Shown here: positions 42,592-52,248 of the stretch, piece by piece
Layout of the letters: each line of letters opens with the position of its first letter
Numbering within the stretch: position 1 is the stretch's first letter
Assembly: GCA_045119035.1 (NCBI GenBank)
Contig: JBGVCU010000042.1
Coordinates: 1 to 64,000, forward strand
Length of the DNA stretch: 64,000 nt
Direction of reading: 5' to 3'
Source of the DNA: CAYVQA01 sp045119035
GTDB taxonomy: Bacteria; Bacillota_I; Bacilli_A; ML615J-28; CAG-313
Program-made: the position numbers and the translations under genes
Notes under the pieces: model-generated
Told to the model about the DNA's origin: nothing
The model's input: only the letters and a program-made list of their open reading frames with translations
Database searches by the model: none

Positions 42592-43770
42592 TTAATTATT
42601 TCGGTTATAAAAATGATCAACAACAATAACAGGATTTAAGAAGTTATTGTATTCTTTAATTAATTTAGTAATATCACTTTTTAACTCAAGTGGTGTTTTA
42701 GAATATGTTAAAGGCATTTCAATATCAAAAAGTACATTTGTATGAGTTACACCTTTTACAACTCTAAAATCATGGAATCTTAAACATTCATCGTATTTCT
42801 TTATAATATTAGAAATTTCTTTTTTTAATTTCATTGTTTCTTCATCATGAATATCAACAGGATCCATATGAATAACTAAATCAATATTAAATTCTTTTTT
42901 AAAGTCTGCTTCAATATTATCAACCATATCATGGCTTAACATAATATCAACTTTACTATCTACTTCACAATGTACAGTAACAAATGTTTTGTTAGGACCA
43001 TAACTATGAATTACTAAATCATGAATACCTAAAACTCCATCATACTTTACAATGTTATTTACAATACGATCTACATCTTCTTTAGAAGGCATTTCACCTA
43101 GAAGAGGATCCATTGTTTCTTTTAATAATTTAATTCCTGCAACTAAAATGAAAATTGCAATAACAATTCCTACTATACCATCAATATAAGCAAAATCAGT
43201 TAAATCAAAGATGATTAATCCAACAAGTACAGCTAGTGTTGAAATACAGTCATTAAGCGAATCAACGCTTGATGCTTTTAGAGTTGTTGAATCAATATCT
43301 TTTGCAAGTGATTTATAAAATAATGCTTGCATAAATTTAAATAAAATTGAAATAACTAAGATAATATAAATATATGTTCCAGTTAACATTTCAACAGGAT
43401 TAATAATTTTTTTAACAGAATCAATAAATAAAGAACCACCAATAATAAGAATAATAATGGATACAATCATACCACTTAAATATTCATATCTTTCATGTCC
43501 AAATGGATGTTCTTCATCAGCAGGTTTACTTGATAAATGGAAACCAATAAAAGTTACAATAGAGGCTCCTGCATCACTTAGGTTGTTAATTCCATCAGCA
43601 AGAATTGATACACTTGCTGAAAGTAAACCGACAATTATTTTAACTGAACAAACAATTAAATTAGTAATAATTCCAAATACACCAGCTAAAACTCCATATT
43701 TAGCTCTAACTACTGGGTTTTCTTTATCTTCATAGTTTTTTACAAATAATTTAAGTAAAAGTTTTTTCAT
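42592..43770 (-). CDS. Cation diffusion facilitator family transporter
   Basis: A 392-residue CDF exporter of divalent metals (Zn2+, Fe2+ or Mn2+). Six membrane helices are likely; the metal motifs appear as S-I-L-A-D-G-I-N-N-L-S-D-A near residue 55 and S-V-D-S-L-N-D near 168. The cytoplasmic domain (V-I-H-S-Y-G and H-C-E-V-D near 245-265) extends further than usual, with an extra repeat of the ferredoxin-like fold after 300. It lies one base after pheT and could be read through from it. Confidence 0.88.
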   Translation of the reverse strand: MKKLLLKLFVKNYEDKENPVVRAKYGVLAGVFGIITNLIVCSVKIIVGLLSASVSILADGINNLSDAGASIVTFIGFHLSSKPADEEHPFGHERYEYLSGMIVSIIILIIGGSLFIDSVKKIINPVEMLTGTYIYIILVISILFKFMQALFYKSLAKDIDSTTLKASSVDSLNDCISTLAVLVGLIIFDLTDFAYIDGIVGIVIAIFILVAGIKLLKETMDPLLGEMPSKEDVDRIVNNIVKYDGVLGIHDLVIHSYGPNKTFVTVHCEVDSKVDIMLSHDMVDNIEADFKKEFNIDLVIHMDPVDIHDEETMKLKKEISNIIKKYDECLRFHDFRVVKGVTHTNVLFDIEMPLTYSKTPLELKSDITKLIKEYNNFLNPVIVVDHFYNRNN

Positions 43771-43771
43771 A

Positions 43772-46180
43772 TTACGCTCTTAATGTAATATTGTATCTGT
43801 AACTTAAGCTCTTTAGAACTTTATTAATTTTTGAAGAGATTTCTTCTTCAGTTAAAGTTTTATCAGCTTCAATAGTAATTCTTACAGCGATTGATTTTTT
43901 TCCAGCTTCTAATTTGTCACCAATATATTCATCAAATACAGTAACATTTGTAATTTCTTTTTTATCTGTACTGTAGATTGCAGCAAGTACTTCTGATACT
44001 GGTTGATTAATATCCATAACAAGAGCTAAATCTCTTTCAACTGGTAAGAATTTACTAATTGGTTTGAAGTTAAATTTCTTAACTTCATTTTTAAGTAACA
44101 TATCTAAATTAATTTCAAAAACATAAGTTTCTGTTAAATTATTATTAGATGCATATCTTGGATGTACTTCTCCAATAAATCCTACTACTTCATTATTAAT
44201 TAAAATTTCAGCAGTTCTATTTGGATGAAGTTCATCACATACTCCTTGAAGTGCACGGTATGTTGGATTTAAGTTAAGTTTAGCAAATAATCCTTCTAAG
44301 ATTCCTTTAACTAAGAAGAAATCAGCAACTTCTGTTACATGTGTATAAATATTTTTACTAAATACACCAGTAAATGCACCAGCTACATGATATTCTTCAA
44401 CATACTCTTCACCTAATTGATAGTAAGTTTTTCCAACTTCATAGAATTTTAAATCTTTAAATTTTCTAGCTTGATTGTAGTTAATTGCTTCAATTAAAGA
44501 AGAAACTAAATTCTTACGGCATACTGCTCGATCTTCTGTTAATGGATTTGCTAAAACTACATCTTTCGCATTTTCTGGAACTAATAATTTAAATACATCA
44601 TTATTTTTTTGATGAGTAAGTGAATATGTTAATGTTTCATTACATCCAACTTCAGTTAAATAATTTTTAACAATTCTTCTTACCTTTTGTACTCTTGTAA
44701 GCTCTCCATGTGTTTCCATTGCAGGTAGAGTTTCAACTAATGTTTCATACCCATGCATTCTAGCAATTTCTTCTATTAAATCAGCAGGAATTGTAATATC
44801 AAGTCTTCTATTTGGAACACTTACAACAAGTTCATTATTAATATCATTTACTTTAAATCCTAAGTTAGTTAAAATTAAAGCAATTTCATCAGTTGGTAAA
44901 TTTAATCCTAAATAGTCATTTACAAGTTTAGTTGAAATAGTGATTTGACGATCTTCAACAAATGATGTACCTTTATGTACATAACCTTTAGATACTTTAC
45001 CACCAGCATATTTTTCCATTAAATAACAAGCGTAATTTGCTGCATTTAGAGAATTATTTAAATCTACTCCTCTTTCATAACGAACACTAGATTCACTACG
45101 TAAATTTAATCTATTAGATGTTCTTCTGATTGATGAACCATTAAATACAGCAGATTCTAATAAAATATTTTTAGTAGTGTTTGTAACTTCTGTTTCAAGT
45201 CCACCCATAACACCACCAAGAGCAATGATACGACCTTCTGCAGTTTTATTATCACAAATTAAAATATCTGTATCTTTTAATGTTCTTTCTTGATTATCAA
45301 GTGTTACTAAAGTTTCACCTTCAGTTGCACGTCTTACAATAATTTTTGATCCTAATGTATCTTTATCAAATGCATGTAATGGTTGACCAAATAATACTAA
45401 AATATAGTTTGTAATATCAACTACATTATTGATTGGTCTAATACCAGATGCGATTAATCTTGATTGAATAAATTGTGGAGATTCTTTAATTTCTACATCT
45501 TTAATTACTTTAGCATAATATGAATAACATCCATCAGTTTGAATTTCAACATCAATTTCATCTTTAGCATCATCCATTGATTCTGTTAATTGATATTCTA
45601 ATGGTAATAAATCCCTTTGATACATTGTTGCAACATCTTGAGCAACACCTAACATTGATAATAAATCCATTCTATTTGGAGTAAGACCAAGTTCAACAGA
45701 AATGTCATCAAACATTAATGTTTTAATAGCATCACTTCCAATAACTGCATCACTTTGTAAGAAATAAATCCCGTTAGCATATTCTTGAGGAACAACACGT
45801 GATTCAATTCCTAATTCTTGAAGTGAACATAACATTCCACTAGATTCTACACCACGAACTTTTGCGAATTTAATTTCTCCACCTGGAAGTTTTGCACCAG
45901 GTAATGCAACGATTACTTTCTTACCAACTTGACAGTTTGGAGCACCACAAACAATTTGTCTTACATCTTGTCCTGTATTTACTTGACAAATATTTAAATG
46001 ATCAGAATCTGGATGAGCAACCATTTCTAAAACTTCACCTACTACTAAATTAGTAGCATTTTCTAAATTTTCTACACCATCAACTTCAATAGAATGTAAA
46101 GATAAATCATGAACAAATTTAGCTTTATCAATTCCATTTAAGTCAACAAGTTCTTTTAACCAATTATAAGATACTTTCAT
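43772..46180 (-). CDS. pheT: Phenylalanyl-tRNA synthetase beta subunit
   Basis: An 802-residue subunit of the heterotetrameric synthetase charging tRNA-Phe. The EMAP-like tRNA-binding domain is at about 40-150 (N-I-C-Q-V-N-T-G then V-C-G-A-P-N). B3/B4 editing, B5 and catalytic-like domains follow, and the C-terminal FDX-ACB domain begins near 710 (F-L-P-V-E-R-D-L-A-L). Full length. It follows pheS by three bases under one T-box leader. Confidence 0.96.
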   Translation of the reverse strand: MKVSYNWLKELVDLNGIDKAKFVHDLSLHSIEVDGVENLENATNLVVGEVLEMVAHPDSDHLNICQVNTGQDVRQIVCGAPNCQVGKKVIVALPGAKLPGGEIKFAKVRGVESSGMLCSLQELGIESRVVPQEYANGIYFLQSDAVIGSDAIKTLMFDDISVELGLTPNRMDLLSMLGVAQDVATMYQRDLLPLEYQLTESMDDAKDEIDVEIQTDGCYSYYAKVIKDVEIKESPQFIQSRLIASGIRPINNVVDITNYILVLFGQPLHAFDKDTLGSKIIVRRATEGETLVTLDNQERTLKDTDILICDNKTAEGRIIALGGVMGGLETEVTNTTKNILLESAVFNGSSIRRTSNRLNLRSESSVRYERGVDLNNSLNAANYACYLMEKYAGGKVSKGYVHKGTSFVEDRQITISTKLVNDYLGLNLPTDEIALILTNLGFKVNDINNELVVSVPNRRLDITIPADLIEEIARMHGYETLVETLPAMETHGELTRVQKVRRIVKNYLTEVGCNETLTYSLTHQKNNDVFKLLVPENAKDVVLANPLTEDRAVCRKNLVSSLIEAINYNQARKFKDLKFYEVGKTYYQLGEEYVEEYHVAGAFTGVFSKNIYTHVTEVADFFLVKGILEGLFAKLNLNPTYRALQGVCDELHPNRTAEILINNEVVGFIGEVHPRYASNNNLTETYVFEINLDMLLKNEVKKFNFKPISKFLPVERDLALVMDINQPVSEVLAAIYSTDKKEITNVTVFDEYIGDKLEAGKKSIAVRITIEADKTLTEEEISSKINKVLKSLSYRYNITLRA

Positions 46181-46183
46181 GAT

Positions 46184-47218
46184 TTATTCCTCTCTTTCAA
46201 ATTGTTTTAAGAAACGTACATCATTTGTATAAAAATGACGAATAGTATCAATTTCATTTCTTAACATTGCTACACGTTCAATACCAATACCAAATGCAAA
46301 TCCACGATATACTTTCGGATCGTAACCTGCACCAACTAATACATTTGGATGTACCATACCTGCACCTAAAATTTCAATCCATCCAGAATGTTTACATAAA
46401 GGACATCCTGCTCCATGACATCTAAAACATGAAACGTCTACTTCAACGCTTGGTTCAGTAAATGGGAAGTATGAAGGTCTAAATCTAATTTCTAAAGAGT
46501 CTCCAAACATTTTTTTAACGAATGCGCTTAATGTTCCTTTTAAATCAGACATTTTAATGTTTTTATCAATTACTAATCCTTCAAATTGCATAAATTGATG
46601 ACTGTGAGTTGCATCATCATCATCTCTACGATAAACTTTACCAGGACATAAAATTTTAATTGGTTCACCTTTAGCTTCTAACATTGTTCTAATTTGAACA
46701 GGTGATGTTTGAGTTCTCATTAATGTATTATTTGTAATATATAATGAGTCTTGCATATCACGAGCAGGGTGATCTTTTGGAATATTTAACATTTCAAAAT
46801 TATAAATATCATATTCAACTTCTGGACCTTCTGCAATATTATATCCCATACCAATAAAGAAATCTTCAACTTCTTCAATAATTTGAGTTAAAGGATGTTT
46901 TGTTCCTCTTGCAATTTGTTTACCAGGCATAGAAACATCAATTTTTTCACTTTCAAGTTTAGCATTGATTTTTGCATCTTCTAAAGCTTTCTTTTGATCA
47001 AAAATTAATCTTTCAATAGCTTGTTTTGTTTCATTAGCTTTAGCACCTAATGTTTTTCTTTCTTCTGGAGTTAAACTTCCCATTTGTTTCATAATTTCCC
47101 CAAGTGGGCTTTTTTTACCAGTATAATAAGCTTTTAATTCATAAAGATCATGTTCTGTAGTAGTTGCTTGAATTTTTTCTTTTGCTTCAAGTAACATTGA
47201 TTCTAACTTTGTTATCAT
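46184..47218 (-). CDS. pheS: Phenylalanyl-tRNA synthetase alpha subunit
   Basis: A 344-residue catalytic subunit. After the N-terminal coiled coil (about 1-85) come the class II motifs: H-P-L-T-Q-I-I near 107, motif 2 with R-T-Q-T-S-P-V-Q near 169, and F-A-F-G-I-G-I-E-R near 313 as motif 3. A zinc-like patch C-F-R-C-H-G-A-G-C-P-L-C lies near 258-269. Start supported by TAGGAGG. Regulated by the T-box upstream. Confidence 0.97.
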   Translation of the reverse strand: MITKLESMLLEAKEKIQATTTEHDLYELKAYYTGKKSPLGEIMKQMGSLTPEERKTLGAKANETKQAIERLIFDQKKALEDAKINAKLESEKIDVSMPGKQIARGTKHPLTQIIEEVEDFFIGMGYNIAEGPEVEYDIYNFEMLNIPKDHPARDMQDSLYITNNTLMRTQTSPVQIRTMLEAKGEPIKILCPGKVYRRDDDDATHSHQFMQFEGLVIDKNIKMSDLKGTLSAFVKKMFGDSLEIRFRPSYFPFTEPSVEVDVSCFRCHGAGCPLCKHSGWIEILGAGMVHPNVLVGAGYDPKVYRGFAFGIGIERVAMLRNEIDTIRHFYTNDVRFLKQFEREE

Positions 47219-47224
47219 CTTATC

Positions 47225-47512
47225 CTCCTATTATTTGTGTTTAGATAATAAAAAAAACCTTAAAATGACTTTTTCATTTTAAGGACGAACAAATTTCCGC
47301 GAGACCACCTTAATTCAAAATATATAATATTATTATACACTTTGCACCTCATTCTAGTTAACGCCTAGCTACGGGCTGGATTAGAGCCACTCAACAAGCG
47401 AACTTCATAAGTTAAGGAACTTTAAATAAGCTTTCAGTCTATGGCTTATTCTCCCTAAAAAGTATTAACTACTACTTTTCTTGTCTCACAGTATTTTTTA
47501 TACTTAGATATT
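47225..47512 (-). promoter_or_regulatory. T-box leader of pheST (tRNA-Phe sensing)
   Basis: On the minus strand the T-box core AATTAAGGTGGTCTCGCG lies at about 47316-47299. The competing terminator CCTTAAAATGA...TCATTTTAAGG with a T-run is next to pheS (about 47284-47252). Upstream lie a long stem I region and GTTC pieces that could offer a UUC specifier. Uncharged tRNA-Phe should favour the antiterminator and allow pheST transcription. Confidence 0.88.
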
Positions 47513-47553
47513 ATATCATAATTTATAATTTTAGTCACTTAATTTACATATAT

Positions 47554-47578
47554 AAAAAGATACCCTTAAAAGGGTATC
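47554..47578 (-). terminator. Terminator of the CotD-like gene
   Basis: GATACCCTT/AAGGGTATC stem directly after the stop codon, followed by T residues on the minus strand. Confidence 0.8.
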
Positions 47579-47582
47579 GGAC

Positions 47583-47951
47583 TTAGCAATTAGTTACATT
47601 TGTTTCACTACATGTGTAATTAGGGATGAATTCAGCTTGTTTAATATGATGATGCACTACTTCAGTATGATAGTTATGAATATAAGGTTGTTTTTGAACA
47701 TGATAAGTATTAACAACGTTCTTACTTGATGTTACAATTGGTGGTAATGTTTCATATGTAGTATTACCATAATTCATATTTCCCACTACTTGATTCATAC
47801 AAGGATTTACTGGTGCATATTGAGTATTTTGTTGATTACTTTGAGCTTGATAACAATTTGTTGTAGTTTGTGTATTTTGATTAAACGCACACATATAACC
47901 TTGATTAAAAGTACAATTAGTTCTCTTTTGTCTCATTATTTCACCTCCCAT
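47583..47951 (-). CDS. Spore coat protein, CotD-like
   Basis: A roughly 117-residue protein rich in Asn, Gln, Thr, Tyr and His, with scattered Cys. The middle reads L-P-P-I-V-T-S-S-K-N-V-V-N-T-Y-H-V, followed by P-Y-I-H-N-Y-H-T-E-V-V-H-H-H-I, the P-P-I-V plus His-rich pattern of CotD inner-coat proteins. The likely start is the ATG at 47939-47937 (M-R-Q-K-R), closest to the ribosome-binding site GGGAGGTGAAAT; the frame itself opens at 47951. It is a single gene divergent from clpP and is further evidence for sporulation. Confidence 0.7.
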   Translation of the reverse strand: MGGEIMRQKRTNCTFNQGYMCAFNQNTQTTTNCYQAQSNQQNTQYAPVNPCMNQVVGNMNYGNTTYETLPPIVTSSKNVVNTYHVQKQPYIHNYHTEVVHHHIKQAEFIPNYTCSETNVTNC

Positions 47952-48059
47952 TTATAAAATATTACTTTTTAAGGGAAATGCTTATTCTAAATGCCTATAC
48001 ATAAAAAATAAATATTTTCATAAAATATTATTAGAAAATTTATATAGGAGAAAATTATT

Positions 48060-48656
48060 ATGTATTTAACACCTGTTGTAATAGAATCAACTTCAAAAGG
48101 TGAAAGAAGTTATGATATTTATTCAAGATTATTAAAAGACCGAATTATTGTAATTTTCGGTGAAATTACAGATGAACTAAGCGCAAGCATCATTTCCCAA
48201 ATGTTATTTCTAGCAAGTAAATCTGATGATGATATTTATTTATATATTAACTCACCTGGAGGAAGTGTTTCAAGTGGACTTGCAATTTATGATGTTATGA
48301 ATTATATTAAACCAAATGTAAACACAATCGGAATTGGACTATGCGCATCTATGGGAGCATTTCTTTTATCAAGTGGAGAAAAAGGGAAAAGATATGCACT
48401 TCCTAATACTAAAATTATGATTCATCAACCACTTGGAGGAGCAAAAGGACAAGCAACTGATATTATGATTGTGGCTGAGGAAATTTTAAGAATTAAAAAA
48501 CAATTAAATCATATTTTATCCAAAAATACTAATCAGTCAATAGAAAAAATCACGTCCGATTCTGAACGTGATTATTATATGACTTGTATGGAAGCAATTA
48601 ATTATGGTTTAATTGATGAGATTCTTTCTTCAAGTCAAACCATTTCGGATAAGTAG
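48060..48656 (+). CDS. clpP: ATP-dependent Clp protease proteolytic subunit (ClpP family)
   Basis: A 198-residue serine peptidase. The catalytic triad is visible: Ser in L-C-A-S-M-G-A near 96, His in M-I-H-Q-P-L-G-G near 121 and Asp in S-E-R-D-Y-Y-M-T near 171. The S-P-G-G-S-V oxyanion loop is near 67. It lies alone, divergent from the CotD-like gene. It may be the housekeeping ClpP or a second, sporulation-linked copy. Its 3' end overlaps the converging rluA gene by 59 bp. Confidence 0.92.
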   Translation: MYLTPVVIESTSKGERSYDIYSRLLKDRIIVIFGEITDELSASIISQMLFLASKSDDDIYLYINSPGGSVSSGLAIYDVMNYIKPNVNTIGIGLCASMGAFLLSSGEKGKRYALPNTKIMIHQPLGGAKGQATDIMIVAEEILRIKKQLNHILSKNTNQSIEKITSDSERDYYMTCMEAINYGLIDEILSSSQTISDK

Positions 48657-49467
48657 TAAGAACTATTTCTTCTTTTGTTACTGGATGAATAAATTTTAAA
48701 TAATAACTATGAAGATGGAGAATTCCTTCTTCATTTTTTGTTCCATATAAACTATCACCAATAATAGAATGTTTTAAATAATTAAAATGTAATCTTAATT
48801 GATGTGTTTTCCCTGTATGAAGAGTTGCTTCTACTACTGATTTATCTTCATTATGATCTAATATGATATAGCTTGTTTTACTATTAATAAAATCAAATGT
48901 AACTTCTCTTTTAATAGAATCATCACTAATTCTTCTAATACCTGTTAAAAGTTCTCCACTTTTTTCAAGATTACCTTCTACTTCAAGTAAATATTTCTTT
49001 TCTAAAATTGCTTTTTTCATTAAATCATTAATATAAGAATTTTTAGCAAGAACTACAATTCCAGATGTCATTGCATCAAGTCTATTTACAAAATGAATAT
49101 TTGATAAAATACCATTTCTTTTATAATAGCTCATAACATAGTTTGCTAAAGAATTTTTATAATGTTTAATAGTTGGAATACAACATATATTTGGTTCTTT
49201 ATTAATAATTAACAAATAACTATCTTCATATATTATTTCAAAATCACCTTTAATAGATACTATATTTTCTCCACTATCAGTAACAGGTAATACTATTTCT
49301 AATAAGTCCCCTTTTTTTAATAAGTAACTTTTATTCACATTTTGATTATTCACTATAAAACGACCATTACCGTTTGAAATATTTGTGATTAAATTACTTG
49401 AAAGATCAGTTTCTTCTAAGAAATCTCTTAAAGTAATTTCTTCTTTAATTTCATATCGTTTAATCAT
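48598..49467 (-). CDS. RluA family pseudouridine synthase
   Basis: A 289-residue RNA pseudouridine synthase with an N-terminal S4-like RNA-binding part (R-D-F-L-E-E-T near 15) and the catalytic domain. The catalytic Asp lies in H-F-V-N-R-L-D-A-M-T-S-G near 130, with T-G-K-T-H-Q-L-R-L-H near 219 as a second family motif. It is the last gene of relQ-nadK-rluA, matching yjbO in the Bacillus yjbM-yjbN-yjbO order. Its end overlaps clpP in antisense. The modified site is unknown. Confidence 0.9.
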   Translation of the reverse strand: MIKRYEIKEEITLRDFLEETDLSSNLITNISNGNGRFIVNNQNVNKSYLLKKGDLLEIVLPVTDSGENIVSIKGDFEIIYEDSYLLIINKEPNICCIPTIKHYKNSLANYVMSYYKRNGILSNIHFVNRLDAMTSGIVVLAKNSYINDLMKKAILEKKYLLEVEGNLEKSGELLTGIRRISDDSIKREVTFDFINSKTSYIILDHNEDKSVVEATLHTGKTHQLRLHFNYLKHSIIGDSLYGTKNEEGILHLHSYYLKFIHPVTKEEIVLTTYPKWFDLKKESHQLNHN

Positions 49468-50248
49468 TTATATCTCCAATAAATGCTTTTTTAACACGAT
49501 TAAAAAATGAATGATTTTTATGAGTTAATAGTTTAACTGATTTATTTGAAAGTTTAACAACAAGTTTTTCAATAGATTCAACATATGGATCTAAATTATC
49601 AACAGTAATAATATATTTATCATTTTTTCTAGGTTTTAAAACTAATGTATTATTATTACTTAAAATCATTGATGAACCAATTGTTTTATATACACGATTG
49701 TTAATACTTGCAATTTCCGTTAACTGCATAACAGGTAAATTAATATCAACAATAGCTCCACCTAAACTTTTATTATAAGCAGTTGAACCACTTGGAGTAG
49801 AAATACAAAAACCAGTTCCTCTAAAAGTTTCAAAATGATAATCATTAATAAAAGTATCAAGAACCATTGTTTTACTACCTGAAATAATTGTTACTTCATT
49901 AAATGCATAACCATTATATTCGAGTTCATTTGTTTTTAAATGATATTCAATTAATGGTAAATTACAAATATCAAATTCATTTTTTTGGATATTAATTAAT
50001 AGTTGCTCAAAATTTTCTTCAAGAAAATCTGTATAAAAACCTAATTTTCCAAAATTTATACCAATCAATTTTATATTATCTATTTTATTTATAAATTCGT
50101 GTACTGTTTTTAAAACAGTTCCATCGCCACCAAATACAAAAACATATTCAGGGTTATTATCATCATAAATAAAATTGTATTTTTCTAATAATGATGTAAA
50201 TTCAGCAATTTTACTTACTGAATGGTGACATCTATATGTATATTTCAT
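49460..50248 (-). CDS. nadK: NAD kinase
   Basis: A 262-residue enzyme phosphorylating NAD to NADP. The diagnostic G-G-D-G-T-V-L motif is near residue 41, N-E-V near 117 and S-T-P-S-G-S-T-A-Y-N near 150. Short N-terminus as in YjbN-type Gram-positive enzymes. The ribosome-binding site AAGGTGG overlaps the end of relQ, one base away. The pairing of a (p)ppGpp synthase with NADP supply is the conserved yjbM-yjbN arrangement. Confidence 0.95.
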   Translation of the reverse strand: MKYTYRCHHSVSKIAEFTSLLEKYNFIYDDNNPEYVFVFGGDGTVLKTVHEFINKIDNIKLIGINFGKLGFYTDFLEENFEQLLINIQKNEFDICNLPLIEYHLKTNELEYNGYAFNEVTIISGSKTMVLDTFINDYHFETFRGTGFCISTPSGSTAYNKSLGGAIVDINLPVMQLTEIASINNRVYKTIGSSMILSNNNTLVLKPRKNDKYIITVDNLDPYVESIEKLVVKLSNKSVKLLTHKNHSFFNRVKKAFIGDIND

Positions 50249-50249
50249 A

Positions 50250-50930
50250 CTACCACCTTTTAGCGTTGTTAATTAAAATTTCACTTTCCATTGGATCATT
50301 TTCTAGTAAATTGTCATTGTCACATCCTAGTGCTACAAGTTCATCATGAATGGCTGACATTTCCATATCTAAAGTTCTAGCCGCAAAACTTGCTGTAATT
50401 AGTCTTTCTTTTAATGTTTGTGGAACTTGTTTTTTAAATTTATATTTTAATGAATGTTCAATACTAGCCCAGAAATGCATCGCGTGTGTTCTTATTTGGA
50501 ATTCTAAAAGAACCGGAATTTGTCCATTAATTGTTTCTACATGATATAAAACTATTAAATGTAAAGATCTATATCCACTTGGTTTAGGCTTTTTAATATA
50601 GTCTCTTTCTTCTTTTAATTCAATATCATTTCTTTGTAAAATTAAATCTCTTACTTTATAAACATCATTTAAATATTTACAAGTTATTCTTAATCCACCT
50701 ATATCATGAATTTTTTCATCAATTAATTCAAGTGGTACATCCATTCTTTTAGCTTTATCCATGATGCTGTCAGGCGTTTTAATACGACCTGAAATAATTT
50801 CAATTGGACAGCTTATTCCATTTAAGTAATGTTGTTTTTTTATACCTTCCATTTTTAAAATGAACCCTTCAACCGCAAGTTCATAAGGTTGTAAAAATTG
50901 ATCCCATCTAAATGTTTCTTTATTAATCAT
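50250..50930 (-). CDS. relQ: Small alarmone synthetase (RelQ/YjbM)
   Basis: A 226-residue single-domain GTP pyrophosphokinase that makes (p)ppGpp from GTP/GDP and ATP. It has the RelA/SpoT synthetase motifs: I-S-G-R-I-K-T-P-D-S near 46, D-I-G-G-L-R-I near 73, K-P-S-G-Y-R-S-L-H near 103 and F-Q-I-R-T near 127. No hydrolase domain is present. Position ahead of nadK and rluA identifies it as the YjbM/RelQ type rather than RelP. Confidence 0.93.
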   Translation of the reverse strand: MINKETFRWDQFLQPYELAVEGFILKMEGIKKQHYLNGISCPIEIISGRIKTPDSIMDKAKRMDVPLELIDEKIHDIGGLRITCKYLNDVYKVRDLILQRNDIELKEERDYIKKPKPSGYRSLHLIVLYHVETINGQIPVLLEFQIRTHAMHFWASIEHSLKYKFKKQVPQTLKERLITASFAARTLDMEMSAIHDELVALGCDNDNLLENDPMESEILINNAKRW

Positions 50931-51019
50931 ATTATTATTCTCATTTCTTTTTTTATATTTCTATTTTATCATATAATGAACTTTTTTTCAAGCAAAAAAG
51001 TGTAAGTTAAGTATAATAT

Positions 51020-51049
51020 AAAAAAACAGTTCAAATAAATGAACTGTTT
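51020..51049 (-). terminator. Terminator of the CYTH gene
   Basis: AAACAGTTCA/TGAACTGTTT stem after the stop, with a T-run on the minus strand. Confidence 0.85.
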
Positions 51050-51055
51050 ATTAGA

Positions 51056-51631
51056 CTATAACTTTCTTCTTAAAGCAGTATATGCTCTTTTCATTTTATG
51101 ATCAGCTTTTTTATATTGAACCCCAAAACTCTTTACTGTTTCTACAAATTCTCTTTTTCCTGTTTCATATACATTTGATTGGAAAATTAATTCATAATCA
51201 ATTGTATCAACATACTTACATTTATCAATGCTTAGTACTCCACTTTTATATGGGAAAGAGATTCTAAATGTTGCTAAAGACATATAATTAACAATCTTTT
51301 GACCTTTAATAATTTCTTCTAAATCTTTTCTAATTGGTTCGCTTGGAATAATACCATTTTCACAAAATTCATTAAATTGTTCTTTTGTAATAAACTCATT
51401 TAAAACATGAGCAACATAACCTTTTTTTCTCTTTAAAGTCATTTCATAATTTGAGTTTTCTCTTTTACGAACACGAAGCCCAATCTCAGATGCTTTTAGC
51501 GTAAAACGGTCTGTATCAAAATAATAGTTTATTTGTAAATTTCCACGATGTTCTGTAAAATGTGTCATTAAATCGACATATTCTTTTTTTGTTAACATGG
51601 TTTTAAATTCGTATTCAAATTTATTTGACAT
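51056..51631 (-). CDS. CYTH domain protein (YjbK-like)
   Basis: A 191-residue triphosphate-tunnel protein. The signature E-x-E-x-K is present at the start (E-Y-E-F-K), and charged strand motifs such as L-R-V-R-K-R, M-T-L-K-R-K and the final K-K-A-D-H-K-M-K-R fit the tunnel lining. ATG 51631 has GGAGGGAATT upstream, better than the frame opening at 51664. In Bacillus yjbK lies near yjbM, as here. It probably hydrolyses inorganic triphosphate or a nucleotide. Confidence 0.85.
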   Translation of the reverse strand: MSNKFEYEFKTMLTKKEYVDLMTHFTEHRGNLQINYYFDTDRFTLKASEIGLRVRKRENSNYEMTLKRKKGYVAHVLNEFITKEQFNEFCENGIIPSEPIRKDLEEIIKGQKIVNYMSLATFRISFPYKSGVLSIDKCKYVDTIDYELIFQSNVYETGKREFVETVKSFGVQYKKADHKMKRAYTALRRKL

Positions 51632-51708
51632 AATTCCCTCCATATAGAGCAACATTTTTATCAATTTATATTATACGAATTTTATATTATTATGCAAGAA
51701 ATTTGCAA

Positions 51709-51735
51709 AAAAAAGAGGATTTTTAATCCTCCTTT
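51709..51735 (-). terminator. Terminator of spx
   Basis: AGAGGAT/ATCCTCCT stem following the spx stop with a run of T on the minus strand. Confidence 0.75.
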
Positions 51736-52163
51736 TATTCTTCATCCATTTCATCATCATCTTCTTCATCATCAAGACGATTAAATAAATTGAAACATTC
51801 TCTATTTCTTAATTCTCTTGGTAAAAAGATTGTGATGTCTTCATTGTTATAACCTACTTGTAATTCATTTTCATTAATAATAATAGGTCTTTTTAAAACA
51901 CTTGGATTTTCAATGATAAACTCAACTAAACTACTTGTACTCATACTATCCGGATCAAGTTTCTTTTCTTTGAACACTTTTGAACGAGTTGAAATAATAT
52001 CTTCAAATCCATTTTCGCTATTTGCTAGCATTTTAAAGATATCTTCTTTACTAAGTTTAATACTGAAAATATTTTTTTCTGAATATGGAATTTTATATTG
52101 ATCAAACCATTTTTTTGCTTTTCTACAAGAAGCACAAGATGGTGTAGTGTAAATTTGTATCAA
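51735..52163 (-). CDS. spx: Spx family transcriptional regulator
   Basis: A 142-residue ArsC-like regulator that binds the RNA polymerase alpha C-terminal domain under disulfide stress. The redox switch C-A-S-C is at residues 10-13, and the R-P-I motif is near 92. The tail is strongly acidic (D-D-E-E-D-D-D-E-M-D-E-E), longer and more acidic than usual. It lies beside the CYTH/RelQ group as in Bacillus. It probably controls thiol-stress genes; ClpP-mediated turnover is expected from known Spx biology. Confidence 0.9.
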   Translation of the reverse strand: MIQIYTTPSCASCRKAKKWFDQYKIPYSEKNIFSIKLSKEDIFKMLANSENGFEDIISTRSKVFKEKKLDPDSMSTSSLVEFIIENPSVLKRPIIINENELQVGYNNEDITIFLPRELRNRECFNLFNRLDDEEDDDEMDEE

Positions 52164-52248
52164 AGTAAATCACCTCACTGAGTATATTATAACATATCTT
52201 ATTCTAAAATACAATACTTTTTTTGAAATTAATTGCTTTTTTTACAAA

